Assembly (NCBI RefSeq): GCF_026262505.1 | Contig: NC_067204.1 | Location: 23,839,300-23,903,299, forward strand | Direction: 5' to 3' | DNA from: Trichomonas vaginalis G3 | Taxonomy: Eukaryota > Parabasalia > Trichomonadida > Trichomonadidae | DNA: 64,000 bases | Shown here: piece by piece, positions 1-9,084 of the stretch | How the letters are laid out: the number at the start of each line of letters is the position of its first letter | Position numbering within the stretch: position 1 is the stretch's first letter | Made by a program: the position numbers and the translations under genes | The notes under the pieces: model-generated | The model's database searches: none | What the model saw: the letters and a program-made list of their open reading frames with translations, nothing else | Told to the model about the DNA's origin: nothing

Positions 1-1331
1 CGTCTAACCAATTTTGAATAGATTCTGCATCAGTTGGTTCAGCTGGAGTTGGAGACGGTGTTGGAGCTTTAGTTGGTGTTGGAGACGGTGTCGGAGCTTT
101 AGTCGGAGTTGGAGATGGAGTAGGTGCTTTTGTAGGTGTCGGTGATGGAGTTGGAGATGGAGTTGGAGGTACTTGTTGGTTCTGGAGTTGGTTCAACAGT
201 CGGTGAAGGTGTTGGCGCCTTTGTGATTCTTGGAGTTGGCTCTGGTGTTCTAATAGGGGAAGCAGTTGGTGTATTAGCTCTTTTAAGAACCTGTGATCTT
301 TCCGCTTGATTTGAATCAGATACTGGGTTAGTTGTACTAGGATGTGATACAGGAGTTATTTTTGGTGTAGGTGTTGGTTTATTTAATGTTATACCATGAC
401 TACTCGACATTGGTGGAGGACCTGCGTGAGCAGTTGGTGTCAGAGTTGGCGTTGGAGCTACTGTAGGAGTTGGCGTTGGAGCTACTGTTGGTTCAGGAGT
501 GGGTGTTGGTGTTGGAGCTACTGTAGGAGTAGGTGTAGGAGTTGGTGTTGGAGTCGACATTTGTTTTAACCTCTCATTATACCAATTCTCCAAATAATAA
601 GCCTCACCCATTAAGTTACTCTGTCTTTGTTTTATAGAAAATTCACCTAACAGTAATTCATCATGAATCATTTTCTGCAGCTTTGTCGTGTTTTCTACTT
701 CCTTTATTAGAACGCTCGATGTATTCGCCAATCCTCTATATTCCTTAATCATCTTATCTAGTTTGTTCATATTTGGTACTTCCTTTTTCTTCTCAGCGTT
801 AATCTCATTAGATCGTTTCTCCAATTCTTCAACTACTTTGTAAAGCTTATTTATCTTGACATGTGATTCCTTTACTTCTCCAGTCCTTGGATCCTTAGGT
901 TCCTTGTATTTAGCTAATTTCGTCTCTATATATCTTCGTTTAGCGTCATATCCAGGATCACTGGTTCGTAAAGGATGCGAAGGTGGACGAAAATAAGGTA
1001 TGTAGAAATCTGGATCATCATTAATAGAAGAACGTGCTTTAAAGTTACGAACCGCGTCTGTAAAAGGGTCTCTACCACGTGCTGTATATGTTGATGTAAT
1101 CAAAAAGCCTTCTCTTCTCATTGGGAAATTAATACGACCTTTTTGAACATATTCTTTCTCAAAGTATTGCCTAGCATTGTAATCAAAAGCAAGATCATTA
1201 TATATATCGCGCAAAAAATCAAATGTATGCTGCTTGAACTTTTGATCGCTAATTATGGTACGAATTATCGGACGTTCATTCTCCCATTTCTTAACTCGTT
1301 CATCAATGAGTTTCCTCTCTTGTTCACTCAT
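1..1331 (-). pseudogene. Coiled-coil protein with Thr-Pro repeat tail (element E0)
   Basis: I do not recognise a family. The N-terminal half (about residues 1-265) is charged and helical, with Lys/Glu-rich stretches and a likely coiled coil near residues 155-230. The C-terminal part is a long Thr-Pro-Thr-Pro tract with PTPTVAPTP-type repeats, a low-complexity stalk. The repeat tract keeps going to the window edge, so the gene is incomplete here, and it seems to carry about one break. The gene begins 20 bp from the neighbouring 135-aa gene, reads the same way, and sits beside a packaging ATPase. A structural or virion-associated role is therefore plausible, but this is inference. The repetitive tail is a natural site for length variation. 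Confidence 0.5.
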
Positions 1332-1351
1332 TTAAACCTCATAAAAATATA

Positions 1352-1759
1352 TTATCTGCGTATAGTGCCACTAATAGCATTAATCCATGGCATGTCTGAT
1401 AGTACACGTACTGACTGAACTAATGGCTTATGATTGTTCCAAATAGCTCCTCCAATGTATGCGTTATACTTATTGTTGTCAATAGTTTGTTGAGGTTGAA
1501 CTATAGGTGTTTCAACAGGCTTGTCTCTACTGAAGTCACCACCAAGAGCTTTATTGAATGCTTTAAGATTCTTCGTTAATGCATTATCTTCACCTAATGT
1601 AGTTTTTGCAATTCTTTCACCAAGACTACCGATAACACCACCGACTTGACCAACTTGAGGGAAAAGTTTGTTAGCAATGTTAAATCCAGCACCTATTACA
1701 AGACCAGGATTTTTTTTCACCATACCCCATCCAGCTTTAACATAATCGCCAAAACCCAT
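1352..1759 (-). CDS. Small Gly-rich hydrophobic protein (E0)
   Basis: This is a 135-aa ORF. Residues 1-55 are Gly-rich and alternate small hydrophobic with basic residues (it starts MGFGDYVKAGWGMVKK and continues with NPGLVIGAG), a composition that suggests a membrane-inserting amphipathic segment. The rest is polar and ends in TIRR. Its position next to the packaging ATPase and its composition recall the small membrane-active minor capsid proteins of Polintons and adenoviruses (protein VI type). The 137-aa protein of E1 at 22297 has the same kind of N-terminus. No catalytic motif is visible. The function is inference from composition and context only. Confidence 0.5.
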   Translation of the reverse strand: MGFGDYVKAGWGMVKKNPGLVIGAGFNIANKLFPQVGQVGGVIGSLGERIAKTTLGEDNALTKNLKAFNKALGGDFSRDKPVETPIVQPQQTIDNNKYNAYIGGAIWNNHKPLVQSVRVLSDMPWINAISGTIRR

Positions 1760-1769
1760 TTATTTCTTC

Positions 1770-2669
1770 TTAAAATAATGTCATCTTTTGTTGCTTAACT
1801 TCTTTAAAGTCCGTCTTTCCTGCAACTATATGAACTTCCATATATGAACGAGGTGTTGGTAGCTCTTTGTATTTGTTCCATAACTCTTCCCAATCTTCTG
1901 TTGCTCCTGACTGTTCAATCATTGACTGAAAGTCTCTCATAGAATAACCTTGAAAGATAACGAAGTCAGTGCATAGTCTCTTAATGTTTAAACATATATG
2001 TCTCCATGTTTGACACATGATGACAACAGTATAGTTATAATGTCTGACCTTAGTGATGAAGTTCGCTAATGGTGAACGTGGGTCATTCAATAAGTCATGA
2101 CCACCATAATCGTCTAACACTAATAGAGAATTACTGGGATACTTTGTGAAAGGATATTTGTTCAACTTCTTTACAACATATATTGCAATCTTCTTATACT
2201 CAAACTTTCCATCAGGTTTCCTTAGTTGATGCTTTGTTAAGATGTGTTCCATCTCCTCTGAAATTTTTTCGAACTTACTTTGAACGAACTCAACAATAGC
2301 GTAATACTTTGCTTTCATCTTAACGTTCTTCATTAAATAAGGCATAAGTTCTTTATCATCCTTTTTCAGTACTGGTGCTTTAACTTGACTCATAAATGTC
2401 TTCGCTGTTTTATCCATTGTTCCTGATGTTGCTGAGATAACTATTGAGTCATAATATGGAGTATTAGTGAAGCGGTCTGTTATCATTATATGACGAATAA
2501 CACCATATGTCTTACCTGAACCCATCTTACCGCAGTAGAAATAAACACCATTAGTACAAAATGGATAATCATCAGAAAATGGCATAATGAGTGCATTGTT
2601 TAGTTCTTTACTATTCTTACGTGCTCCATCATGAAGAATCTTATCTACTTGATTAATAACTTTCTCCAT
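1770..2669 (-). CDS. Packaging-type P-loop ATPase (E0)
   Basis: This 299-aa ORF has a clear Walker A (YFYCGKMGSGKTYG, near residue 50) and a Walker B (SLLVLDDYGG, near residue 186), followed by a sensor-like segment and the conserved block LCTDFVIFQGYS. The length, the single P-loop near the N-terminus and the location among structural genes fit the A32/FtsK-like genome-packaging ATPases of Polintons and related large DNA viruses, which drive DNA into capsids. It is equivalent in layout to the ATPases at 30562 (E1) and 56943 (E2) but distant in sequence, so E0 belongs to another lineage. The start is set by the ATG 18 bp from the divergent gene. The frame looks open throughout. Confidence 0.75.
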   Translation of the reverse strand: MEKVINQVDKILHDGARKNSKELNNALIMPFSDDYPFCTNGVYFYCGKMGSGKTYGVIRHIMITDRFTNTPYYDSIVISATSGTMDKTAKTFMSQVKAPVLKKDDKELMPYLMKNVKMKAKYYAIVEFVQSKFEKISEEMEHILTKHQLRKPDGKFEYKKIAIYVVKKLNKYPFTKYPSNSLLVLDDYGGHDLLNDPRSPLANFITKVRHYNYTVVIMCQTWRHICLNIKRLCTDFVIFQGYSMRDFQSMIEQSGATEDWEELWNKYKELPTPRSYMEVHIVAGKTDFKEVKQQKMTLF

Positions 2670-2687
2670 CTTTTAGTTACATATAAA
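2670..2687. promoter_or_regulatory. 18-bp bidirectional promoter (E0)
   Basis: The two divergent start codons are separated by exactly 18 bp, CTTTTAGTTACATATAAA. Both strands then read a T-run, an A/T-rich spacer and A-rich bases before ATG. The same 17-18 bp spacing recurs at 19973, 22279, 35290, 46262, 48473 and 61427, so this gap most likely carries the whole core promoter for both genes, with very short 5' leaders. Confidence 0.55.
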
Positions 2688-2963
2688 ATGTCTAAATATG
2701 ATGGATTATACTATGAACATGTTATGAATGATGGCACGATAAGTGGTAATACAGTCTCATATAAATTACCGAGAGACTTCATTGAATATCCTGCGTCAAA
2801 AGCTCTTGAGATAAGAAAGATAAGTCTTGAGCATCCAGACTTTGAGTTTCTTGCTATTCCATTAGAAATGACAGATTCATCAAAATCAGTGAAAAAAAGG
2901 TCTGACATGAGATATTACATAAAACCCAACATGACTACACAGGAGTTAAATGAAGGTTTATGA
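2688..2963 (+). CDS. Small protein of unknown function (E0)
   Basis: This 91-aa ORF starts MSKYDGLYYEHVMNDGTISG. I chose the ATG that sits 18 bp from the divergent ATPase start; a longer in-frame extension would run into the promoter. The product is mixed polar, without a membrane segment or a motif I recognise. It ends 3 bp before the next gene, so the two are packed as in a viral operon-like run, although each may have its own promoter. A role as a small virion or assembly protein is a guess from context. Confidence 0.5.
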   Translation: MSKYDGLYYEHVMNDGTISGNTVSYKLPRDFIEYPASKALEIRKISLEHPDFEFLAIPLEMTDSSKSVKKRSDMRYYIKPNMTTQELNEGL

Positions 2964-2966
2964 AAA

Positions 2967-3755
2967 ATGACTGAGGCAAGTAGAGAATTTGTTGATTGTT
3001 ACTATGATTCAAATGAAAATAAATTGAATGTATTAAGAAAAGGTACATCACCAATTATAACATTACCTCCATACAGTAGTATAGAAAAAAATGCCTTGAA
3101 TTATAAATATGACATGTCCCTAGGAGGTGTGTTGGATTTCATCACTGCATTATTAGAAACCACTGAAACAGACACAACATCAAGAAAACCAGATCTTGTT
3201 TGGGAAGATGACCATGGTAGAACATTCACGCAAAAAGTAATTCCATCGAAAGCAAAATTTTTAGACTTATGGGAAAAAAAATATATCTCGCGAATGCATG
3301 TATATTATAGTTTTACCATAGCAGATTTCACTGACGAAAATGATAAAGATAAAAAAACATATAAGTACTTTGATGAGCTTTTCATAACTATAGCGAATAT
3401 CAGGTTTATCCTTGAACGAAAGGGCAAACCAACATATAAATTTGTCGGTTATCAGATAAAAATAAATCCTCTCCTTGAGCCTTTAGTAACGTTGAGTAAT
3501 ATTGCTCATGATAACAAACAATTTATATGTAATGTGAATGAACAGCTTGTGCCACCAAAATTTTACGATATCACTGGTTATAAAGATGCACTCGTGTTTG
3601 AGTTTTATAAGCGCTTTTCATTCAAAAGAGTTGAAGAATCAACTGATGGTCAAAAAAAGGAATATTATGTAAAAGAACCATATGAAATTCCTAAAGACTC
3701 TAATATAATGGTTGAACTTATATTAATGTCTGGTACTCAATCTCAACATAAATAG
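2967..3755 (+). CDS. Putative minor structural protein (E0)
   Basis: This 262-aa ORF has no enzymatic motif. It is rich in alternating hydrophobic and aromatic residues consistent with a beta-structured protein: YISRMHVYYSFTIADF and ELFITIANIRFILERK in the middle, and IMVELILMSGTQ at the C-terminus. Its place beside the packaging ATPase and its size match a minor capsid (vertex) protein in Polintons, and a hydrophobic ELxxIY-like C-terminus is also seen in proteins A and B of E1/E2. I could not confirm homology by eye. The frame is open and starts 3 bp after the upstream stop. Confidence 0.4.
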   Translation: MTEASREFVDCYYDSNENKLNVLRKGTSPIITLPPYSSIEKNALNYKYDMSLGGVLDFITALLETTETDTTSRKPDLVWEDDHGRTFTQKVIPSKAKFLDLWEKKYISRMHVYYSFTIADFTDENDKDKKTYKYFDELFITIANIRFILERKGKPTYKFVGYQIKINPLLEPLVTLSNIAHDNKQFICNVNEQLVPPKFYDITGYKDALVFEFYKRFSFKRVEESTDGQKKEYYVKEPYEIPKDSNIMVELILMSGTQSQHK

Positions 3756-3798
3756 TTTACGTGACAGAAATTTTTTGACACGTAAAGTTTACATTTTA

Positions 3799-4284
3799 AT
3801 GGAAGCGAACAACACAGCTCCTGCTAAGGCTCTTGCCATCCAGAAGCCAGAGGTGACTGAAGAACAGTCCTCTGGCGACGAGGAAATATTGATGGGTGGC
3901 GAGAGTCCGAAGACCGAGATCAAGATCCCAGATCTCGATCACAAGCAAACGGCAAAGAAAACGGGTCCACGAGCTACTCCTCGAGAGCTACGTTTAATCA
4001 AGACCAGCCACAAGTATTTGAAGCAGCTGGAGGAGTCAAACGTAGCTCTCGAGGAACTAAAGCTCAAGCTGGCTGAAAAAGTAGAGGAAGCGAAAGGTAA
4101 AGAGCTCTACATCAGCCAGCTTGAGCATAAAGTTGACTCTTATGCCAACGAGATCTGCGATCTTCGATCTCGTCTCAACCGTGTGGGACATGAGTCAGAC
4201 AGCTGGCATGAAAGGTTCCTTATGGCAGACGCATCCTACCATGAATTAAAGCGCGCCATAAGGAACTTAGCCACTGACTTCTGA
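3799..4284 (+). CDS. GC-richer coiled-coil protein
   Basis: This is a 161-aa ORF from the ATG at 3799; the longer frame from 3775 lacks an ATG. Residues 1-55 are acidic and Ser/Pro-rich (EEQSSGDEEIL), and residues 65-135 form a strong heptad-like coiled coil (KYLKQLEESNVALEELKLKL). The codons are strikingly richer in G and C (AAG, GAG, CTC, ATC) than those of the AT-rich genes just upstream. This resembles the codon style of the cassette ORFs at 24879 and 25621. It may be an acquired accessory gene at the element edge or a host gene. I do not recognise a family. Confidence 0.5.
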   Translation: MEANNTAPAKALAIQKPEVTEEQSSGDEEILMGGESPKTEIKIPDLDHKQTAKKTGPRATPRELRLIKTSHKYLKQLEESNVALEELKLKLAEKVEEAKGKELYISQLEHKVDSYANEICDLRSRLNRVGHESDSWHERFLMADASYHELKRAIRNLATDF

Positions 4285-4786
4285 TCCCACACATAAGTTA
4301 AGAATAAACGCTTAATTTCATGCATATAACTCTTATTTTTACTCATATTACTCACATATATCCTCATATAACTTATAGTTCATTGTCACTCAGATCACGA
4401 TCTTTGTGATCACGATCAACTTAGGAAAAGAGAAAAAGTATAAAAGTTAGTATAATTAATTGTTTAGTCTTAAGTAAGCTTATTATTCATCAAGGAGTTG
4501 ATGTAAGCGTTTCTTTGCCTCCGTGATCTGCTTCTTTTATAAGCTTACAGTTAAGCCAACAGCAGAGTCTATTAAATATACTGAGAAACCAGTGTTATGC
4601 TTCTTACGTCACGTTTGCCTCTCCATACAGATTAAACCGGTGGGACCACTTATCGTACTTCTCGACGATTATGATTTATCAGCCCCTGCTAGTGAATAAA
4701 GGTTAGTTTACATATGAACGTTTATTTTTACACATATATGCGTACATATGCGCACCCGTATAGTGTCACTTTTCTGTCACTTTTTT

Positions 4787-4832
4787 CATTGTGCCGGTGA
4801 CTGTAGCTGTAGGCTACAGGCGACGCACAATG
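4787..4832. repeat. Hairpin, possible end of E0
   Basis: Eight-base outer arms (CATTGTGC / GCACAATG) enclose a second stem, CTGTAG / CTACAG. E1 and E2 also carry a short hairpin in their termini (GGCAC-TTC-GTGCC). That similarity makes this a weak candidate for the terminal structure of E0. The other end is outside the window, so the idea cannot be tested here. Confidence 0.3.
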
Positions 4833-5450
4833 CATACTGTACTTTTAACTGCCAAATCAAAAGGCTTACTAATAAATTTTTGACTCATAGTTTACTTACG
4901 CCCCTATGATATGGCCTTCAATTCAGATGTTTAAGGTGATTTTTCAAAGACGTTTCACGCCAGTTATCAAAAATTTGAATTAAAGTCAGATAGGGGTAAG
5001 TGCAGCCTTAATTCAAATTCCTGAACATCTGTTTAAAATCAACCTTAATCAACAGAACTCAATTAAGGTCTTGCCATCTGGCTGCAATTGAATCCAAAAA
5101 ATTTGAATCCGAAATAAGCATAGGTTCTAAAATGTGTATTTAATGAATTCCGGAATATAATTCTTATATTTTTTCCTTATCCTACTGATTTAATTGAATA
5201 GAATGATTCGACATAAACTCCTTTTCTTTTGTAAAGTCTCTTATTCAAATTTTTGATAGAAATTCACTCGATATTGAGGCAGAAAAACGATAGGGAGACT
5301 TTACGTAGGAAAATGGGTTTATTATACTATAATAATCAAATTTGAATAAGAAAAATCCTGTTTATTTTACAAGAAATTCTACATCATAGTTTTCTTGTGT
5401 CAAAAAAATTGAGAGATTGTCAGAAAATGATAAGTGAACCCTTAAGGGTG

Positions 5451-5482
5451 CACCCGTATGTACGTTTATTTGAGAGGAGGAG
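5451..5482 (+). repeat. 32-bp direct repeat, copy 1
   Basis: The sequence beginning CACCCGTATGTACGTTT and running through GAGAGGAGGAG recurs in the same orientation at 8416-8447. A shorter match (GCACCCGTAT) lies at 4751. The two long copies are 3.0 kb apart and bracket the 957-bp inverted-repeat element and the hairpin array. They may be ends of an older insertion or copies of a dispersed promoter-like element. Confidence 0.5.
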
Positions 5483-5765
5483 GATTACCCTCTCAATTTT
5501 GAGGGATTCGTTAGTTTATTTTCTCGATGAATATGCAATAAAATTTGATTTTTACCTTATCAATATACTTCATATAATATACACATGTTCATGTAAAAAC
5601 TTTTTTCCAAAATCCTCAGGAATTAAGGGATTTTTGAATTTTAAGAATTTTTTTCGAATTTTTTCGAAAAAAAATATTTTCAGAATATAGATCCGTATTT
5701 TTCCCAAGTGAGCGGGGTATCTCCAATCCCAGCCCTATTATCCTCCCAGTGTCAGTTTTGAGAAA

Positions 5766-6722
5766 GGGACAAACTATCCAGTGTCACTTTTCAAAGGAAT
5801 AAAAAAATAATAAAGATGAAATAATAACATGAAATCTTATATAAATATAATTTTATCTAAATAGATAAATGAATTAAGCAGTTTACAGTTATATATATTT
5901 AATGAGAGACAATATCTAGTTCTATGGTAGAAATGAGACTTAGACTCAAATAAGTAACACAGATAGAAAGTACTCAGTATAACAATTATATATGTACACT
6001 CAAAGTTAGTCGCTGCTAAAATCTTAACCTTGCATTTCGGGAAAATCTGACAAATGGCTCTTAGACTCAAATAAGTAACACAGATAGAAAGTACTCAGTA
6101 TAACAATTATATATGTACACTCAAAGTTAGTCGCTGCTAAAATCTTAACCTTGCATTTCGGGAAAATCTGACAAATGGCTCTTAGACTCAAATAAGTAAC
6201 ACAGATAGAAAGTACTCAGTATAACAATTATATATGTACACTCAAAGTTAGTCGCTGCTAAAATCTTAACCTTGCATTTCGGGAAAATCTGACAAATGGC
6301 TCTTAGACTTGTTTTGATAATTAATTCTTCAATTATATTATAATTTATAACAAATTTCCTCAAACTATCTGTATGTCATTCAATTCCCGGCCACTACATT
6401 CAATGATGGACCATTTCCTTCAAATTTTGAAATACCTTATTCAATTTGTTGTATGGAGCCCGTGATATTCAACACTATGGAGCTCCTCCAGTTTGGTATC
6501 CAAGAAGAGATAAAAGCTAGCATGGGCTACTCTCAAAAATGCTTGAAGCAATATATTCAAGTTTGCAACAAGGATCAATAGATTCAAATCTTGTTTATTG
6601 TACTTTAAAGGTACTTTTAAAAAAGAAACAATTAATGTAAAAGATTCAAATAATTTTTTATTATTATTTTATTAATTTTTTTAAATAAGGTTAATAAAAA
6701 GTGACACTGGATAGTTTGTCCC
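5766..6722. mobile_element. 957-bp non-autonomous DNA transposon (inverted repeats)
   Basis: Perfect 26-bp terminal inverted repeats start GGGACAAACTATCCAGTG and continue TCACTTTT (5766-5791). The reverse complement ends the element at 6697-6722. There is no transposase ORF. The interior is AT-rich and contains three 121-bp tandem repeats. Both flanks carry a TCAGTTTT block, but no clean target duplication such as TA is obvious. The compact inverted-repeat form suggests a MITE mobilised by a mariner-like or other cut-and-paste transposase. The family is not identified. Confidence 0.65.
5938..6310. repeat. 121-bp tandem repeat, three copies
   Basis: Three nearly identical 121-bp units begin with TAGACTCAAATAAGTAAC at 5941, 6062 and 6183, and the start of a fourth lies at 6304. 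The units are almost free of differences, so the expansion is recent. The short ORFs on the minus strand here are repeat read-through, not genes. Confidence 0.85.
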
Positions 6723-7243
6723 ACACTCGTCAGTTTTCAATATAAAATCCAAATTTTTTTGAAAATAAAAATTTCGAGAAATTTTTCTGATTTTTTTTCT
6801 TTGATTTCAATAATTCAAAATAAATTTGGGAGTAAAAAGACACTATTTAATGAAATTCATATGAGTGAATGTGGATAAATACTCTCAAAACATACAATTT
6901 ATCTATTTTTTCTTTATATTATCAACTAATTAGTGATAATTTTTTTTGAATCAGATTTTTTTTTCATTAAAAACATAATATATAACACAACAATGATGCA
7001 CACATACGTATCTACACATCAAAATATAAAGCTTGTTTTGGTCTGGGCATCCCAACCCAAAATTCTTAAAAAATTGAATAAAATTGAATACTTGGGGCTG
7101 GGATACCCATCCCAAAACCGAATTGAATTTTTTGAATTAAAGAATATATTTATGTATTTATAATATACATGTGATGTCTATAAAAAATACTAAATTCTAA
7201 AAAAAATTCAATTTATTCAAAACGTATACTAAGTGATCACTTC
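6723..7243. other. Spacer with a 27-bp inverted repeat
   Basis: There is no gene. At about 7036-7127 an imperfect inverted repeat pairs TTGGTCTGGGCATCCCAA with CTGGGATACCCATCCCAA around a short AT-rich centre. A related GGGGTATCTCCAATCCCAG block occurs near 5715. It looks like a small fold-back repeat. Confidence 0.45.
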
Positions 7244-7985
7244 ATTAGTAGGATCAGCAATCCTACTAAATGGTGAGAACGCCACTAACTAAAAAGGGAG
7301 TCCTTGGAGCTCTTGATCTCTTGTCAGTAGAGTTCATAATGAGGCATGGCATCTACTGATTAGAGATCAGAGCAATCCTACCTTATCTTCAGGAGCTACA
7401 AAGCTCCTAATCGTTACGAGAGGGAGCCTTGGAGCTCCTGAAGCTCATCAGCAGAGGCTATTTACCATTTGGGCCTCTTCTGATGAAAGATGCGAAACAC
7501 GTCTACGAACCAGGAGCTTCAAAGCTTCTAATCCTTACTAAAGGGAGCTTTGGAGCTCCTGAGTCTCCATCAACAGAGTCCCAGATGGTAAATGTCCTTT
7601 GCTGATGAAAGATGCGAAACACATCTACGAACCAGGAGCTCCAAAGCTCCCTTTCGTAAGGATTAGGAGCTTTGGAGCTCCTGAAACTCCTTTTACTATA
7701 AAATAGGACAGTTTTCTTCTGAGGTTCTCATCAAATCTAAGACTTCAGAAGAAAGCTGTCCTATCAATGTATACTTACACTCTCATGGACTACAAGTGTA
7801 CAATTTTAAGGCAGAGATTATCCGAGGCCTCTCATCAAATGAGGGACCTCGGATAATCTCTACCTTAAGTAGTCAAATAACTTTTCTCACTATTTAGGAA
7901 CAAAAGAACAAGAGTTGGAGTACTTTAAGGCAAGATTCTTCCGAAATCTCTCATCGAATGAGAGACTTCGGAAGGACCTTGCCAA
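7244..7985. repeat. Array of about ten different hairpins
   Basis: This 740-bp stretch is GC-richer than its flanks and consists almost wholly of consecutive inverted repeats with different stems. Examples are TTAGTAGGAT/ATCCTACTAA at 7245, GATCTC/GAGATC arms at 7314-7369, AGGAGCTCCAAAGCTCC with its complement around 7635-7682 (17 bp), ATAGGACAG arms at 7702-7763, GAGATTATCCGAGG arms at 7814-7865, and AAGGCAAGATTCTTCCG arms at 7931-7986. Several stems share AGGAGCT and several loops share TCATC(A/G)AAT, so the units are related but not identical. No long ORF is present. The role is unknown. Confidence 0.7.
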
Positions 7986-9084
7986 ATCCTTGAACGCCAA
8001 TATCCTTGGAACTGAGCTAGAACCAGGGAGAAGTAGCATACTATAGAGCACGATGGTAATCTCGGAAATGCTTATATCGCCCCAAGCACAATATTTAAGA
8101 AGTCTAACTCATATATACAAGAAGTCAGGCTGAATAGATATTGTGCATATGGTTTGCAGAACTCTCATGATATTTAAAATTCATGTTATCCCAAAAAAGG
8201 TGACACTTTGGGTGTATCATCCATCCCAGGGATGCAAAAATCACATCACCTTGGATCTATATTTCAGAACAGCCTTAACGGCTAAGATTTAGGAACAATG
8301 TTAAGTATCAGAAAGAAAGGAGGTCTGATATAGACAACATATATCGTTGAAGGTTGAAAAAATCTCTAATATTTGAGCCCAAAATTTCAAATTTTAATTT
8401 TTTGAAAAAAGAGGCCACCCGTATGTACGTTTATTTGAGAGGAGGAGTATTATATTTTTGAAAGGGTGAAACATTATGAATATGTTAATTATATAATAAT
8501 ATGTATTATTATAAAAAAGAAAAAATAATGCACGTTAAAATTTTTCTTTCTTGATTTTTTACAAAATCTACTTAGAATTATGCAAAATATGACTAAATAA
8601 TTATAAATTTCAAGTTAAATTTTAATTTTGATAAATAATTTAAATTTCAAAATATCAAGTTCGGTTCGACTATGTATGTAGTAATTCCTCAATAAAGTGC
8701 CAAAACCCTATTAAAATATATGAACATTTTCAACATTTTAATGTTTTATTTAAAAATTTGATGGAATATGAGCTTCAAACAATTATTATGTAAATAAAAA
8801 TAATTAAATATATGTATTTATTCGTATTACAACCGTAGTAAGTCGATTCTTCCTTTCTTCTACTGAGTTTTGAATTTGATTCGAATTGTAAAGAGATTCA
8901 AAGGGAAAATACTAGCGGATAAAAACTACCTCCATGAAAGGGTCATAATGGAGTCAAGTTGTATTTTTTGATATTTTTTGCTTTTCGAGCCTAAATAGGT
9001 AGCCAAGATAATGCTAAAAATAAGGTTCTAAATTCTGAAGTTTACATGATCCTCTCGTGTGCACCCTTAATTTTGACAAAGTGA
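7986..9084. other. AT-rich spacer
   Basis: I see no gene. It holds the second copy of the 32-bp repeat (8416-8447), an A/T-rich stretch with many short stops, and at its right end the sequence GTGCACCCTTAATTTTGAC, which also recurs in part near 12500. Nothing else stands out. Confidence 0.5.
8416..8447 (+). repeat. 32-bp direct repeat, copy 2
   Basis: This is the same 32-bp block as at 5451-5482, in the same orientation, and it again ends in a GAGAGGAGGAG motif. Both copies are followed by AT-rich DNA without a gene. Confidence 0.5.

Larger units (their letters stand above)
1..4284. mobile_element. Polinton-like element E0, right part only
   Basis: This is a virus-like element fragment cut by the left window edge. 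Its parts in order are a coiled-coil/Thr-Pro-rich gene (-), a small hydrophobic gene (-), a packaging-type ATPase (-), then two tightly packed genes on the other strand and a GC-richer coiled-coil ORF. The three leftward genes are 10-20 bp apart and the divergent pair is 18 bp apart, which is the compact packing also seen in E1 and E2. Its ATPase and accessory proteins are clearly different in sequence from those of E1/E2, so it is another family. It looks mostly whole in the visible part, with about one break. I could not fix the right boundary. A hairpin at 4787-4832 is a weak candidate for its terminal structure. Confidence 0.6.
4285..5765. other. Gene-free spacer after E0
   Basis: I see no convincing gene. 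The first 500 bases contain a short inverted pair around GATCAC/GTGATC (near 4396-4420) and several AT-rich stretches. At 4787-4832 there is a hairpin with arms CATTGTGC and GCACAATG and an inner CTGTAG/CTACAG stem. It lies just after a doubled GTCACTTTT motif that also occurs near the left end of E1 (17487-17512). From about 4880 to 5090 the blocks around TTACGCCCCTAT and ATAGGGGTAAG form a loose inverted repeat. The short ORF at 5397 is AT-rich and not convincing. Confidence 0.5.

Noticed and set aside
1-4284. Joining E0 to E1 as one element
   Set aside because: 13 kb of host-type DNA lies between them, the ATPases are of different lineages, and E1 has its own two ends and target duplication.
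5397-5690. A 97-codon ORF in AT-rich DNA
   Set aside because: Low complexity Phe/Ile/Lys-rich translation, no leader, no conservation visible.
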